Shown one piece after another: positions 44,775 to 57,164 of a stretch of 64,000 nucleotides of DNA. The translations under genes and the position numbers were made by a program. Each line of letters opens with the position of its first letter. Position 1 is the stretch's first letter. The notes under the pieces are model-generated. The model searched no databases and had not been told where the DNA came from. It worked only from the letters and a program-made list of their open reading frames with translations. This stretch comes from Neonectria sp. B-13. Taxonomy: Eukaryota; Ascomycota; Sordariomycetes; Hypocreales; Nectriaceae. The stretch covers positions 62,001 to 126,000 of the forward strand of contig NOKP01000042.1 of NCBI GenBank assembly GCA_002682825.1, read 5' to 3'.

Positions 44775-45132
44775 TTTTTAAGAGTACAAGGAGAAAACGA
44801 ATGGGTCGAAGAAGTGAAAGAGATTGGAATCATCGTTTCCAGCAGTGGAAAGAGTCTGTCACTTATACGTGTCGTGTTGATGGCTTGTGATGCAGGAAAC
44901 CCGAGCTCGGAATACCCTTCCGAAAGGGGTTAGCGCCAGACGGCACATCAACGTCATTCGCGGCAGCCACCCAATTCCCAGGCTGAACTCATCCAGCTCT
45001 CCATGAAATTTCTAAGCCATCCACAAGCCGCTGAACCGGCCAGCCGATATCTGATTTGTAGGCCAGAAGTCTTCGCGCCAGCTCTTGGCGGGGGGGCTCG
45101 GTCCGTATGAACTTGGCGCCTGAAGGCCGTTG
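44775..45132. promoter_or_regulatory. Promoter region of the PhyH-like gene, 3' side of the regulator
   Basis: 358 bp. It contains the PhyH start region with an A-rich run just before the ATG. No gene. Confidence 0.4.
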
Positions 45133-46673
45133 TCAGCGTTGACTGTCGACAAAATTGCTGGCAATGGGAGGATTTATATACGAACAGTATGCTATCGGAC
45201 CAAATGCGTTAACAGTCACTGGCGTAGTTTTGTTCGTAAACGTGATGCCACAGACATCGAGGGCGAAGGCCTCAAGAAGCGCATCTTTAGGTATGCGGTC
45301 GTGTTCGAGGAGGCGAAGTTTCCAGAGGTCTTGATAACTCTCGGGATTTGCATAAGCAGCTAAAACCACCACCGTAACCAGATAGTAGTGCATTGCAGCC
45401 GCTTCCATTGTCAGTAGCTGATCCGGGTAATGGGGTCAAAATGTCCGTACCATGGCACGGCTGGAGGAACCACATTTGAGGAAAGCATTCATCTGTTCCA
45501 GGCCCACCTGGCCGTTTTGAAAAGGGTCCTAATCGCTTAGGGCACGCGGAAGACCACTGTCGGACCAACTCAAAGGCAGTATCCCACTCTTGCACTGCAA
45601 GCGAATGGCAGAACGCAGCGTTTATTATCTTGCCCAAGATGAGGGTGATGGAGTTCAGATAGTCTTGATCCGAGTCGTATTTAGACACTGATGAAATGGA
45701 CGTCAGGTCCATTTTGAGTGGGCAATTCTCAAAGAGGCTGAATGTGATGTCTTCTCGGAGGTAGTTCCAGAACCCAGATGCGAGAAGGCCTCGATGCAAG
45801 TTTCCAGATGGCAGGTCCTGAACTGAGATCATGGAATAGGCTCCTCGAAGATGCATATTTGGATCAATGTCGCCTAGTTCACTTTAGTTCAGAACCAGTT
45901 TTATCTCCCCGGGAAGACGTGTTGGTATGTGTTGGCAAAGTAACTCACTGTCCAAGATCTCGTACGACCTCAGCAAGCAGGTGGCTGCAAGAGCTACACC
46001 GCCGGTCATCACAGCATCATCCTCATCGATGGTAATGATCAGTTGAACGCAGCGGCGATGATAAAGCTCAGCCGTTGAACGAAAACTGCTGGCTGTTGTT
46101 TTGCATATGTGCATGGCTGATAAAGCGATAATCGCGTAGAACAGAAGCGGCTCTTCGAGAGCAATCCGCGGGACAGTGACACCAAAAGCCAATGTCGAAT
46201 CGCTCAGATCATACCACTTGGACAAGTCGGAGATGTAGTGATCAAACAGACGAGCAATTTTCTGGTCTTGGAGCGCATCGCACGGAGTTTCAGGGGAAGC
46301 ATGACTCTGAGCTGTAGGCCGTGGTCAATTTTAAACCCCGGAGTAGCGTTGGCGTTCTAACTTCCAATATACCTGTGAAATCATCTGGCCTAGACGGATG
46401 GAACTGTATGGATCTTTCTGATCGGTCACAGTAGCGATTTGACGTTGCGCATTTTTGGCACACCGGCGTAGCTTGATCACCTTTATCTCGTTGTCAGAAG
46501 GGTATTGCTGGTTGTTTTTATGGGTACTCAGCATGACGCATACATCTTATCTTGCGTCGTCGACAAGTGTTGCTGCCACCCATTAATTAATTGGTCAATA
46601 ATAGTAGTTGGCAGTGTGTTATTGATCAACAGATTGGCGCTCACCAAGATTCCTTGCTGAAAGGGCGCGGCAT
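45133..46673 (-). CDS. Zn(II)2Cys6 fungal transcription factor with the zinc cluster split over tiny exons
   Basis: Six exons: 46673-46645, 46572-46544, 46480-46373, 46311-45949, 45873-45451 and 45401-45133; 406 aa. The first two exons are only 29 nt each. The joined reading gives SCNTCRRRKIRC, then DQATPVCQKCATSNRYC, a perfect C-x2-C-x6-C ... C-x2-C-x6-C cluster, and every junction keeps phase. The rest is a fungal-specific regulatory domain of the pfam11951 type (LLFYAIIALSAMH, FWNYLREDITFSL, WSSACP). The protein is short for the class but the frame is continuous. It probably regulates local metabolic genes; the PhyH-like neighbour is a candidate target. A small optional intron near the 3' end would change only a few residues. 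Confidence 0.82.
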
Positions 46674-49093
46674 GATCAGCAGATAGCCAATATCAGAGGC
46701 GTTCGATGTAGTTGCGGACGCGGACGTTACGAGAGGTTAACGAGGAGGGGTGAAAATAGAACCGTGGCGAACCACAATGAAGTAAATATTGGTTCCCTCG
46801 CAGATGGTGACCACGTGAGTGAGAAACGAGAAGAGAAGCTTACCACATCGGGAAACTGACGTTGTAAATGTTTGGTGTTAGTGCGAAGTGACTATCAACT
46901 TGTAACCCAATAGTGAGTACTAAGTATTCGAATTGATATGTACAGGACCATGTAATCTCAAGCTACGAACTAATTATTCGCATTCCCTAAAGCAAATGGC
47001 TTTGTGCTCAAGCTAGTGGCTTACTTACCCATATCTGCTACCCCACGCTGTAGTGCCCGTACATGACTGTACTCTGGCCGAAGCATGCCCGGAACTACGG
47101 TGGAAGTCGTGTAGATTCGGAGGTAGCACCCCAGCTGCTCGATTGGGCGAGAAAGCATACAAATGCGGTAGTTCGAGTAAATCACACACGATTTCCTATG
47201 TCGGGGTGGAGATGTTACCTATTACGAGATATAATTACCCCTGTATCCCTGCCTACCACGTGTCGGGGTATCGTCCGGGGGCTTGTCTGTTGATTTTTTT
47301 CTTCTGCTAACGTGGTTTAAGTTTGAGATATTTTAGCATGGGTTGGTAAGTATCCCATCGACGCATCCTTAGCTGTCGTCATCTCAACCCATCACGGCTT
47401 GGCCCTCTCGGAGACGCCGACACTGATAGGATAGCACGATTAAACCCAGAGGTGGATTACGCTTAATATTAATCTCACGGGCCGTGCGTCTGCATTGGTA
47501 ATTTGTTGTGAACGGTTTGACCCTAAGGGAGCCAAAAGTTCGACTAGAACCACCCGGCCTTAGCTCATCTTTGGTTCTAGACTTACGCGAACCCTCGTGT
47601 GAGTGATGGTTATCCACACTTTTGCTTATCTTGGTCTCTTCCTGTTAGATCGGAGGTCTTTAATATGAGTTTATTGATCACATCACTCGTTTCCAAACTA
47701 GAATGCCCACAGTATGTACTGTGATTGACAATTCTTCATAGCATACTTTACAGTCCCTCCGGTACAATGATGCAAACTGGCATACTAAACTTACCCTTAA
47801 AATTGTTCATGCTAGTGCTAAATATGAGCTGCGACTGCCTATGGATGTGTTAAACAACCCCCGCTCAACTCACTCTTAGTGAAGTATCTTGACATTTCTG
47901 CGATCTGTGAGGATAAGTCAAGGGCGCTTAGTTGCATTGTATTTTTTATATACACAAATTTGCATTTCTGAGTCTTTCACATCGTACCACTTGGTTGAGA
48001 TAATTGGATTGGGTGGCCCCCTGCTGGGTCGTTCCTAATCCCGAATCGGCAAGGGTTGCGGATCATAGTCGATAATGAACGCTTGTGGATTTTGCGTTAA
48101 GGTGAATTTTATAGAAACCATGAGTCGATAATGATCGCCTCGTGTTGCTCTATCCAGCCTCCCCGCATGTATCTATATATCGTAGGGTCAGAATTGCACC
48201 TTGGTCCTCGATCTGACAAGGAAAACAAAACAACTTGGGGATACCAAGCTGCAATTGAGTCTGGGGAATATGTCATCTCAAGAAATTTATGGGAATTGGG
48301 ACCCTGGAGGGTGAAAGACTGAACTAAAACTATAGTGGACTATTTCTATACGAACATCAGGCGCCATCGAGTTGAGGACCAGTTGTATGTAATCATCACC
48401 TGTTGATTCCAATAGACAAATCGCGCAACTGATTCGGCCTCTATGCGTGGGATTGCCCATGACCACCCAGCCCTTTTAGTTCGGGATACAGTCCGCTTTA
48501 CCCACCTCTGAAATGGGGTGTCGTGAGATGCTACTTGTCACGTCGTACGGCGCCTCTCCCACAATGTAATGCTGAGTATCTTGAGACCAAATTTCAAGCT
48601 TCTCGCTGTAAATTCAGGTGCACCAAAGCATCGGATTGCATGTGGGCCGAGGATTTGAAAGCCATGAGGCATACGCACCATGGTGGATAGAGAGAGGCAC
48701 AGGGGGGTCGCTGGCGCGACCGATGTACTTGGCCCGCCTGATACGAAGAGGGATTTATCAATCAGCAAGAACATCAGATAAAAAAATCTTCTCATCATCT
48801 CCGACTGGGGTGGGAAAAGCCGTTGGTGGCTGTCAGCCCGAAGGGCCCGCCCACAGTCCGTGATGGGAATCCTCATCCGTGCTTTAACTAGATATGGCCG
48901 CTGTCCGACAGAGTCCCAGACCTTGGCGACCCATTTATACCCGACATCAAGTCTTTGTAACACGGCTTGAACGAGCATGGAATAGTTTAAAGAAGATCGT
49001 TGCTGCTGTTGATAACGGTGTTAAGACGCTCTCTCGTAAGTGTTCTCGTCGCCTAGGGACTTAGCACGAGAGGCCCGAATCGATTCAGTCAGG
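46674..49093. other. Gene-poor 2.4-kb stretch
   Basis: Between the Zn2Cys6 gene and the peroxidase. Base composition is patchy, with several AT-rich pieces (for example 47640-47990). The longest frame (48538-48978, minus) has no domain I recognise. It may be remains of old, decayed sequence; no terminal repeats were found. Confidence 0.4.
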
Positions 49094-50797
49094 ATGAAGG
49101 TCGCCTTCTTTGCTGGCATCATCGCCGTTCTCACGCCTTTTAGCACCGCCAAAAAATATGTCTGGCCTTCGCCGTACGACGAAATTGAAGAAATCCTCTC
49201 TCTTCAGGGAGGCTACCTTTCCAGGCGGTTTGCCGACGGTTAGCTACTGATTCCTATACTCGGTGGCAAGATTGCGTAGCTGACACTGTTGGAATTAGGC
49301 GTTGTCCCATGCTCTCAAGGTGGTAACGTCAAGGGCCGACAGAATGCGGCGGAATGGATTCGGACTGCCTTCCACGACATGATTACCCACGACTCCCAAG
49401 GGAGGACCGGTGGCGTTGACGGCTCTATCTGGTTTGAACTGAACCGCGTCGAAAACGGTGGCCTAGCTTTCAACAACACCTTCAACTTCTTCAACTTCCT
49501 CTACTCGACGAGGGCATCTGCGGCGGACTTGCTAGCCATGAGTGTTATTGTTTCACACAGCTCCTGTGGTGGCACAACCAAGATCCCCTTCCGCTATGGG
49601 CGAGTTGACGCCGAGGAAGCCGGCCCAGCAGGCGTTCCAGAGACTCACACTCCGCTCGAAACAATGCTGGCTCGTTTCGCAACAGCCGGATACAGCCAAG
49701 AGGACATGATTACCATGGTGGCATGTGGACACACACTCGGAGGCGTTCACAGCGTGAACAACCCACAGATCTCTATTGGTGACACCAATGTGTACAATGA
49801 CACGGTGACGCACTTTGACAGCTCGCCCAACCAGTTCGACAACACCGTTGCTGTGGAATACGTACGAGGAACAACGAAAAACCCGCTAGTCGTACATGCG
49901 AACAGCACGATCACCTCCGATAGACGCATCTTCAACTCTGACAAGAACAAAACCATATCAGCCTTGGCGAAAAAGCCCTCCGTGTTCGATGTCAAGTGCG
50001 CTAAGATTTTCAGTCGCATGATCGATACGGTGCCGAGGAGCGTGAAGCTGTCTTCTCCTATCGAGGCCATTGATATTAAACCCAACATTACCAAGTTGTG
50101 CTTGGACGAGGAAGGCTCATTGATATTTTCTGGCCGAGTCCGAGTCAGAACAACCCAGGGTGCCAAGAAGGGGCGTGATCCAAGCGATCTATCCGTTCAT
50201 CTCACCTTCGCTAATCGCAAAGGGAAGGGCTCTACCGCCATCGAGACGGAGCGTGCGGGCGATTCCACCGGGTTGTATGGGGAAACATTTGCCTGGTATG
50301 AGTTTGGCACGACCATCAAACCTTCCAGCGGGATCAGCAAGTTTAACATCCACCTAACGGTCCCATCCAAGAAGAAAACCACGAAGTACACAAATGAAGG
50401 CCATGGATACCCCGTGGATGACTCCATTCTGTACCAGGAGGATGTGTCCTGCGTCTCGCGGACCAGCGTGAATGGCACACGAGCTTTTACTGTTAGGGCA
50501 GCGGTGCAAAAAATACGCGCCTCTTCCCCACTGACGCTGGAAATTGTTCGGTTTGAGAAGCGTCAAGGTGTAATTGTGCGAAAGATGGGTATTGAGACCG
50601 TCAAATTCGAGGCTACAGGCGATAAGTCAGGTAAATGGGTCTTTTTTGAAGCAACTGTGCAACTGGCAACATCCGCCTGGAGCACGACGTTTGATATTGT
50701 GTCAGAAGGAATGAGGAAGAGCTCGGGGAAAGCTGGATATCCGGAAGCAAGAATTGAGTTTCTGAGGACTCAGACATGCCCACGAGCCTCTTCATAA
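49094..50797 (+). CDS. Secreted class II-like heme peroxidase
   Basis: Exons 49094-49238 and 49299-50797, intron 60 bp, 547 aa. A signal peptide (MKVAFFAGIIAVLTPFSTA) is followed by the plant-type peroxidase domain: distal Arg70 and His74 in WIRTAFHDM, and proximal His193 in ACGHTLGGVHS. The domain ends near residue 270 and a 270-residue C-terminal part of beta-rich character, unknown to me, follows. Asn-x-Ser/Thr sites are frequent. Fungal members are extracellular and oxidise phenolics or other small molecules with H2O2; I cannot claim ligninolytic activity because no Mn site or surface Trp is established. All key residues and the frame are intact although its neighbours are decayed. Confidence 0.86.
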
Positions 50798-51679
50798 GTA
50801 AGAACGGCTGTAGTAGTTGACGTTACGAGCTCGAACTCACGATTTCTGGACAATTGGATTCCTGTATATGATAAATAATAACCCAAATTCTTCTCATCTT
50901 AACTACTACATGTTCTAAGAAAGAAGGTTTAACACACAGAACCCCACAGCTGTAATATGATGACGTACACTACTAAGTAATTGATTGGTTATAGCGGAAG
51001 GAAAGCACATCTAAACTTGGGACTTTCATGTCTCTCAGATGTTTCCGTTTTCCACCATGTGATACTGTGTTGTGCTTGTCTTTTAGTAGCCTGGCGATGC
51101 TAGTGTTTATGTTTATATTATCTTCTATAACTTCTCTTTGTTAATAGATTATGCATATTAACCTTTTATATAATAGCTTTAATAGTAGATTTTAAGATTA
51201 TACTCTAGACTTACCCCAGTCTTGTTTCATTTATCACTCAATATCTTAGTTATAAAAATACCCCAACTTCTAGCTGAGCTTCATAGCTATCTAATTTACA
51301 GAATGGAGTTGAACTAGTCAATCTGTAGCGTCACTATAGACACTGGTATAGTACATACGACCATACTCATTAGAGAACTCGGGATCCCGTCCGCTCCCAT
51401 AGGATGTTCTTTTAGCGGACAATGACTTTTTATCAACATTTTCTTTTACCTGTTCTTCAAGCTCTACTCTAGGTAAGCCTCCATTTTCAATCGACCATTT
51501 GTTGGTAATAAGCGTATTCCTCGTAGAGTTCACTTGACCTGGTTGATACAGCCATGTTTCTCAAACTACTCAAGTTGACTTGGTTTCGAGAGTTCCCATT
51601 TATTAACAAAGACCATGTATAGACTATGGACACTATCTAGATGCTGGATAAGCTGGATCTTTATCTCTTGCTATGGTTC
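50798..51679. other. AT-rich island between the peroxidase and the GH3 remnant
   Basis: Strongly AT-rich, especially about 51100-51310, where TATA- and TTAA-type steps dominate. It resembles RIP-degraded repeat DNA, but I could not name the original element. No gene. Confidence 0.45.
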
Positions 51680-52720
51680 TCCTTACAGGCCTTTGTATAC
51701 TCTAACCCATGGTCAAACCCAAAGAGAGGATCTGTTGTATCGAATGGCACGTTCTCCTTGGATGACACAACTTTGTGTCATCGACCAAGGTAGATCAAAC
51801 GGCAACTTGCCCTTAGGGACCCAACCACCTATACCAAAAATGATGTTGAGGAATACCTCATGGCTACTTCTATAATTGCCTAACAGTGTAGCAGAGTTAT
51901 CTGCCATCTCAGGCACGGCGGCAGGGCGATTGAACTTGACGTCTACCACCGTGCAGATAGTCGTGTTTATCTCTGCCTGGCGAATCTTTTTTGTGCTATT
52001 GAACTCTATCGACCCATTGTTTATGCTCACTGCCCGACCTGATACAGTTTTAGGTTTGAAGGGAGAAGCAAGGGGTAGAAGAGCATAGTTGGCTTCTTGT
52101 GGGTTGTCCACGATGGTGAAATTCCGGCTCTCGAGAATAGATGACTCAATACCCTCAACATAGAAGCTTGCTTCGAGGGCCGAGAGAAGCAGAGGAAGAA
52201 AGTCATGAGGATTGGTGAGGAGGGTGAAAGTACTACGCTGTGTTTCGTTACCCAGTCGGCTGAAATATTCATTGCCAACAATGCGCTCTGCGACATCCGG
52301 GCCGACAACTGGATTGTTAGAAGCCCCAATTCAAACTTTTCCTTCAGCAACTTGCGCACAGATACATCAATCCGAGGTTCGGATAAAATCCCCCGGTTGA
52401 CGAGTTTGACGATGAACTCTGGCTTTGTCTCGCCACCGAAGATGTCACAACCAGCCTAAACGGCGCGACGAGTACGCTCCAGTTCAGTCTCGTTCTCGAG
52501 CCCCCAATATCTAGTCGTGACAACTCCCCAGTCTGTAACGACGATACCGTCAATACCTATCTGCTTCTTCAAGAGATCAGTAATCAATGCCTTATTAAAA
52601 GCGAACGCAACTTCTTCCCATTTGGTGTTAATAGGACGCGAGTAGTAAGGCATCATTTGGCGTGTCCCATGTCGATAGCCAGCATCCTCACCCTTTCTCC
52701 TAAATAGTCCTGCACTCGGT
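51680..52720 (-). pseudogene. GH3 beta-glucosidase remnant
   Basis: Pieces of a glycoside hydrolase family 3 enzyme lie in order on the minus strand in three frames. The N-terminal domain end includes GYRHGTRQMMPYYSRP and the nucleophile motif GIVVTDWG (about 52656-52530). An in-frame TAG at 52456-52458 sits where Gln would suit (AV*AGCDIFGG). A frameshift near 52318 follows KFELGL, and a second near 51775 follows FDLPWSMTQ; after it the typical GFDHGLEYTK ending can be read. The 5' half of the gene is absent. The family hydrolyses beta-glucosides in plant-biomass use. The CAG-to-TAG type change fits repeat-induced point mutation, but the indels do not. Confidence 0.8.
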
Positions 52721-54454
52721 CTTGACCCCTTTTTGGACCCTCAGCTTCTAGATTATTCCTTATCAGGCTATTTGCCTACTTTTACAAAAGTCTACCCCAT
52801 TTTGGCGGCCTTAAGCTGTGGGTTATATGTTTTAACATGGGAAGGCCTAGTCAGGGCTTAAATTCAGGAACATTATCCCAGGTCTAGCTGCATAAAGACC
52901 TGCAGTCTTGAAAATGGGACCCTTAGTCACTCCAGCTGGAAGCTCGGCTTGCCTCGGTCTGACCTAGCTCTAGAAATGGAAATAGATTTCAGTATGCTTA
53001 AGTTTCGTCTCCAAGTACTCGAAGTATAGTTGCGGTTGGCTCAAAGAGGAGGATCTGGCGTTTTTACTAAGACTATTATAGAACTAAAGAGTAGACTTAT
53101 TCTTGAAATCTACACCTTCTTATATGGCTTCCGCTAAATTGCTCTCATACCTAATAAACTGTGCGCAACTATACTAACGACTGCCGAACCTTAAGGTATG
53201 CTAGAGAGTTGCATATCAGAGGCGAGGTAGGAAAAGAACATCGCATTAAGAGTCATATGGAAAATGGGGACATACCTGGTGGCAGACTTTATTGCGACAG
53301 CCCAGGAACTTTGCCCCATCACCAATTACTCATTAGTCAACTACTTGTTTATACATATTACAGTGTCTACAGTTCTGTTGGATGGGTAAGGTATGGGGAT
53401 CCCCCCGCGCAATAAAAGGCTAAGGGAATTTCTCATCCAGAAGGTCAAAGACCGCTACTGTTTGGTAGCTAGAAAATTTGAGATTTAGGCCAAAGGAACC
53501 GAGTTCTTCATAGCGTTGTATCCCCGGGAGTTTTCTCACGCTAACTAGTCTCCCCGCAAGAACCTTCCCTTCTAATGGGAGTGCAGGTACGGAGTAGACT
53601 TGGCATAGTTTCGAATCCCACCAATTAAATTATAGTTGGGGATTCCGAGGCTCATGGATCAGGTTTGCACGTTGGTGGAAGAGACAGTGGAAATACTGGC
53701 ATGTCACTAGCGGAACAGCTCGGTGCCCAACAAGGAAGGTTTCCGTGGTCATCACCCTATTTGATCGAAACCATGACAGCCCTTCCGTCTCTATTTAAGA
53801 AAATGTGCCCGGCCCGTCCAATCATGGCCTGCGTCTTGTAACTGATAGTTCGGAGGCTGTCTTGCACGGAGGCCTAGTATTGCCGAGACTCTCAAACGAA
53901 GAGCTGCACGCGGCACTAGGGAGAGTTGCGAGTGGTGGATAGATGGGCTGATGCAACCCTTGAATATTAATTTGCGGAGTATGACCCCGATGTAGTCGCG
54001 CCGACGAACAAGACTCCGCGCACGATTCCACGTGTTCGGCAAATGTTCGAATCAATAGGCCTTCATTCCTCGCCCCCCTGCCGTCCTAACCTAACACCGT
54101 TCCTTCAACTTTTTGGTTGACCACTGCAGGAGGGAATCGTTCCACACTTATCACGGAAGGACCAATATACCACTAATTCATGGCCATCTCTGGAACGTGC
54201 TGCGTTGAACTGAGGATGTGCCTGTGGGGTACCTGGCAAATCGCCATGTAGCGTGTGATCCGGTGGCATCCACTCCGAAAGATCATTTCTACTTCCGGTA
54301 GGTAGTAATCGACAATACGGCCGAGTTGCCCGACTTGGCTAGAATCAAGGTAGTAGTTTCGTGCTTTGAACAAGTATATACAAGCACTCTAGTTCCTCGC
54401 GTTTCGTTTACAACTCCATCAACCAGTTCAATCTCAGGCAATTGCACTTACACG
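52721..54454. other. AT-rich, gene-poor stretch upstream of the phospholipase A2
   Basis: 1.7 kb without a recognisable gene. The part 52730-53170 is AT-rich and abruptly replaces the GH3 reading frame at about 52720, which suggests a breakpoint or insertion of unknown repeat DNA. 53790-54060 holds small minus-strand frames with no family features. Confidence 0.4.
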
Positions 54455-55144
54455 ATGAAGTTCACCTCACCAGTCCTCTTTCTCCTTTCCGGTGCTTCGG
54501 CATTTCCCACCAGGGAAATTGGAAGTAGTCTCGTAGGACGCGCGACTGCTCAGGAAACCACCGATGAACTTCTCTTCAGCATCACTCTGCCTCAATTTAC
54601 AAGCCGTCGCAACGCTCAAAACCCATCCACTCTAGACTGGACTTCAGACGGCTGCACCTCGTCACCTGACAATCCTTTCGGGTTCCCCTTTGTGCCAGCG
54701 TGCAACCGACACGATTTTGGTTACAACAACTACCGCGCACAATCTCGATTCACCGAAAGCGCCAAGTTGAAGATTGACAACAACTTCAAGACAGAGTAAG
54801 TTTTAGCAATAAGTTTTATTTTAAAGATCTCACGTCTGTCATCTGAAGATTATTCAAGAGAGTGCCGTGAAATGCCATGTCTCATATGACAGAACATAAA
54901 CTAACCTATGTCATTTCTTAGCCTTTACTACCAATGCACCTCCGTCAGCGTCAAGGCTATTTGCAATGCGCTAGCCGATGTTTACTACGCTGCAGTGAGA
55001 GCTTTTGGCGGCAGTGATGCAACGCCTGGTAAGCGGACGGAAGATGATCTGGTCAAAGTCTATGAAGAGAAGTTGGCTATCTATAACAAGCTTGTACAGG
55101 AGGCTCAGAAAAATGGAGAGCTCCCACTACTTGAAAAGAGGTAG
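54455..55144 (+). CDS. Secreted fungal phospholipase A2
   Basis: Exons 54455-54795 and 54922-55144, intron 126 bp, 187 aa. A signal peptide (cleavage near GASA-FP) and a short propeptide precede the prokaryotic/fungal PLA2 domain. The catalytic pair His86-Asp87 lies in CNRHDFGYNNYR. Four cysteines (GCTSS, PACNR, YQCTS, AICNA) are placed for the two usual disulfides. The enzyme should release fatty acids from glycerophospholipids outside the cell. The frame is intact. It is tail-to-tail with a broken regulator, its stop only 126 bp from that remnant's end. Confidence 0.86.
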
Positions 55145-55270
55145 TCAAGACAGGCAGTGTACCTCTAAATGCGGTACACACTTCGTACTTGTGAATTCAC
55201 ATATTCAAATGACGATACAAGATATGAAGCAGATAGAGTGTGAATACCATGTGGAGTGATGAGCGATGCG

Positions 55271-56656
55271 CTATGGGCGACTAAAGGTTATTGTTGCCCC
55301 AACATCAAAGACACACAAGGACCACCATACTCGCCGCCGAATTTCCATGTTCAGCGGAGAGATCTTCCAACCTTGGAACTCTTTATGGAGGCCCAGGCCC
55401 ATTGCCATCCGGACGGCTAACACAAGATAGTTGTATCTGGAGTTTGGCTTGTCCCGCTTTTGCTGATAGTTTGACGCCAGTGTCAAGGCCTGCACCAGGG
55501 ACAGGTTTCCGACCTCGAGGAAGTCAAAGCTGAGGATTGAGCTGGCCTGTTCAAAGAGTTCCATGTCCAGAGTCTCAGTTGATGATGTGGAGGAGGCCCA
55601 AACACCAATGGCTGCGACGATGTAGGCAAGGACGGTCCAGCATGCCCCATTGGGTCGAGGGATCACCTCGCTATATTGGGCACGGAACGTTGGCTCGTGA
55701 ATAATTGGGTAACTGATGTGATACAGACGGAAATGAACGTCAATCATAGTTTCGGCAACATGGCGATTCGGGTTAGGCTGAGGCATCATGGGGTATATCG
55801 AGGAGGCTGGTTGCTGTGATCTGGACATCCGCCGGCGTGACTTGGGCTCAAGAAGACGCAGCAATGCGGCACCGAATGCAACTCCAAGGTAGCCTGCATC
55901 GCCTCGTTAACAGTTTAAGATGCCATGCCATCGGAAATTGGACTGTCTTCCTCAAGTGATTCGGGGAGCGCATCTGGGGATAGTTCGTGAACTTGGACAG
56001 ACGTCTTTTCGCACCATTCAAAGTTATCGACGGGAGGGCCCTCCAACATCCTCTGGTGTTCCACGTTTGAGGGGTTCGAGTCTTGTACAGGCTGGGTCGA
56101 GTCACTTATGCCTGATGAAGACGCCTCAGGCCCAACATTCGCATCGCCTTGTGGCTGTATCTGTACTGTCTGGGGGGTGCTAGAGAAATCGAAGGACTGA
56201 TTCGGAGGCTCTGGGGATCGTCCGACACTAGTACTCGTAGCTGCGCTGTTCCCTCGCCCCCACGGCCTTTGATGAGGTGGTATCAAAATGGGTATCTGTC
56301 TGACCTGCGCTTCTGCGCGCTCAAGTCGCACTTCGACCTCGGTCAAGTGTCTCTCTAGGTCAGTTCGAAGCCTCGAAGATTCAGAGAAGGGTGGGGCTAA
56401 ACATACCTGCCCGTCAACAGTGTGCGCTAGTGCTTTTCATAAAGGCAATGCCTCCGATACTTGATACAGAGATCGCAGGTGGGGAGAGATCGGTTACAGC
56501 GGGCCTTTCTCCTGCGACATTCTTTACAAGCCTGGTCGGATGAGCCGATGAAAGTCGCGTCCTGCGGGGGTCGACATGGACAAACGCAACTGGGGCGGAT
56601 ATGCCGGACTGGGCTGGATCATCATTGGACATGAAGTCTTCTAGATGTGGCTCCAT
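55271..56656 (-). pseudogene. Truncated, frameshifted Zn(II)2Cys6 transcription factor
   Basis: A zinc cluster is readable near 56550-56430 (ACKECRRRKARC and LPTCDLCIKYRRHC), but that frame has no ATG and meets a TAG at 56427-56429. A coiled-coil-like segment (TEVEVRLERAEAQ) and Ser/Pro linker follow to a TAA at 55915-55917, after which the frame shifts by one base. The conserved fungal_trans domain (YHISYPIIHEPTF, RRRVWWSLCVFDVG) then runs until a TAG at 55271, where several hundred residues of the usual protein are missing. Multiple independent lesions make this a pseudogene. It probably once controlled the sugar-related genes to its right (inference). Confidence 0.82.
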
Positions 56657-57164
56657 AGTACAAAAACCTTCATCTAGGCAAAGGACTCGACCGTTGCCAA
56701 CAAATTAACGGGGTCGAGGGAGATTTAGGCTCTTTGTTGAAGAAGCCGTCATGCGTTGATATGTGGGGACTGAGAGCGATGCCTGACCGAGGTCACACCT
56801 ACGAAGCACTTCTAGCTTCAGGAAGAATCGCATGACTAAGTTGGAGACCAGGGCCGCTGGGCGACCACTTTCTTCTTAGACTAATTGGCCGCTGTGTTTG
56901 GCCGGGGATCGGGGGACGGTGGCACGGGAATCTGATCTGAGGCAGCCGTGTGAGGCTTTCAGTGGGTGTTCTATAAAAATTTCAATTTTGTTCTTATTCC
57001 CAATTCTACTCTTTGCGATTCAACATGCTCTGATAAATTCGTCAACTTAGTCTAGGAGCTGCGTAAACTAAGATGTCAAATCAAGCAGCGGGATTAAGGC
57101 TTGATGCTGGTTCCCAAAGAAGACTGAACCAACAAGATATTCGAAAACCGTTGGCTGGAACGAA
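56657..57164. other. Intergenic remains between the regulator and transporter pseudogenes
   Basis: 508 bp, partly AT-rich near 56970-57060. No gene seen. Confidence 0.35.

Noticed and set aside
48538..48978. 146-codon minus-strand frame before the peroxidase
   Set aside because: No recognisable motif, and codon use looks random.
51318..51533. 71-codon charged frame in the AT-rich island
   Set aside because: Isolated, no family resemblance, surrounded by RIP-like AT-rich DNA.
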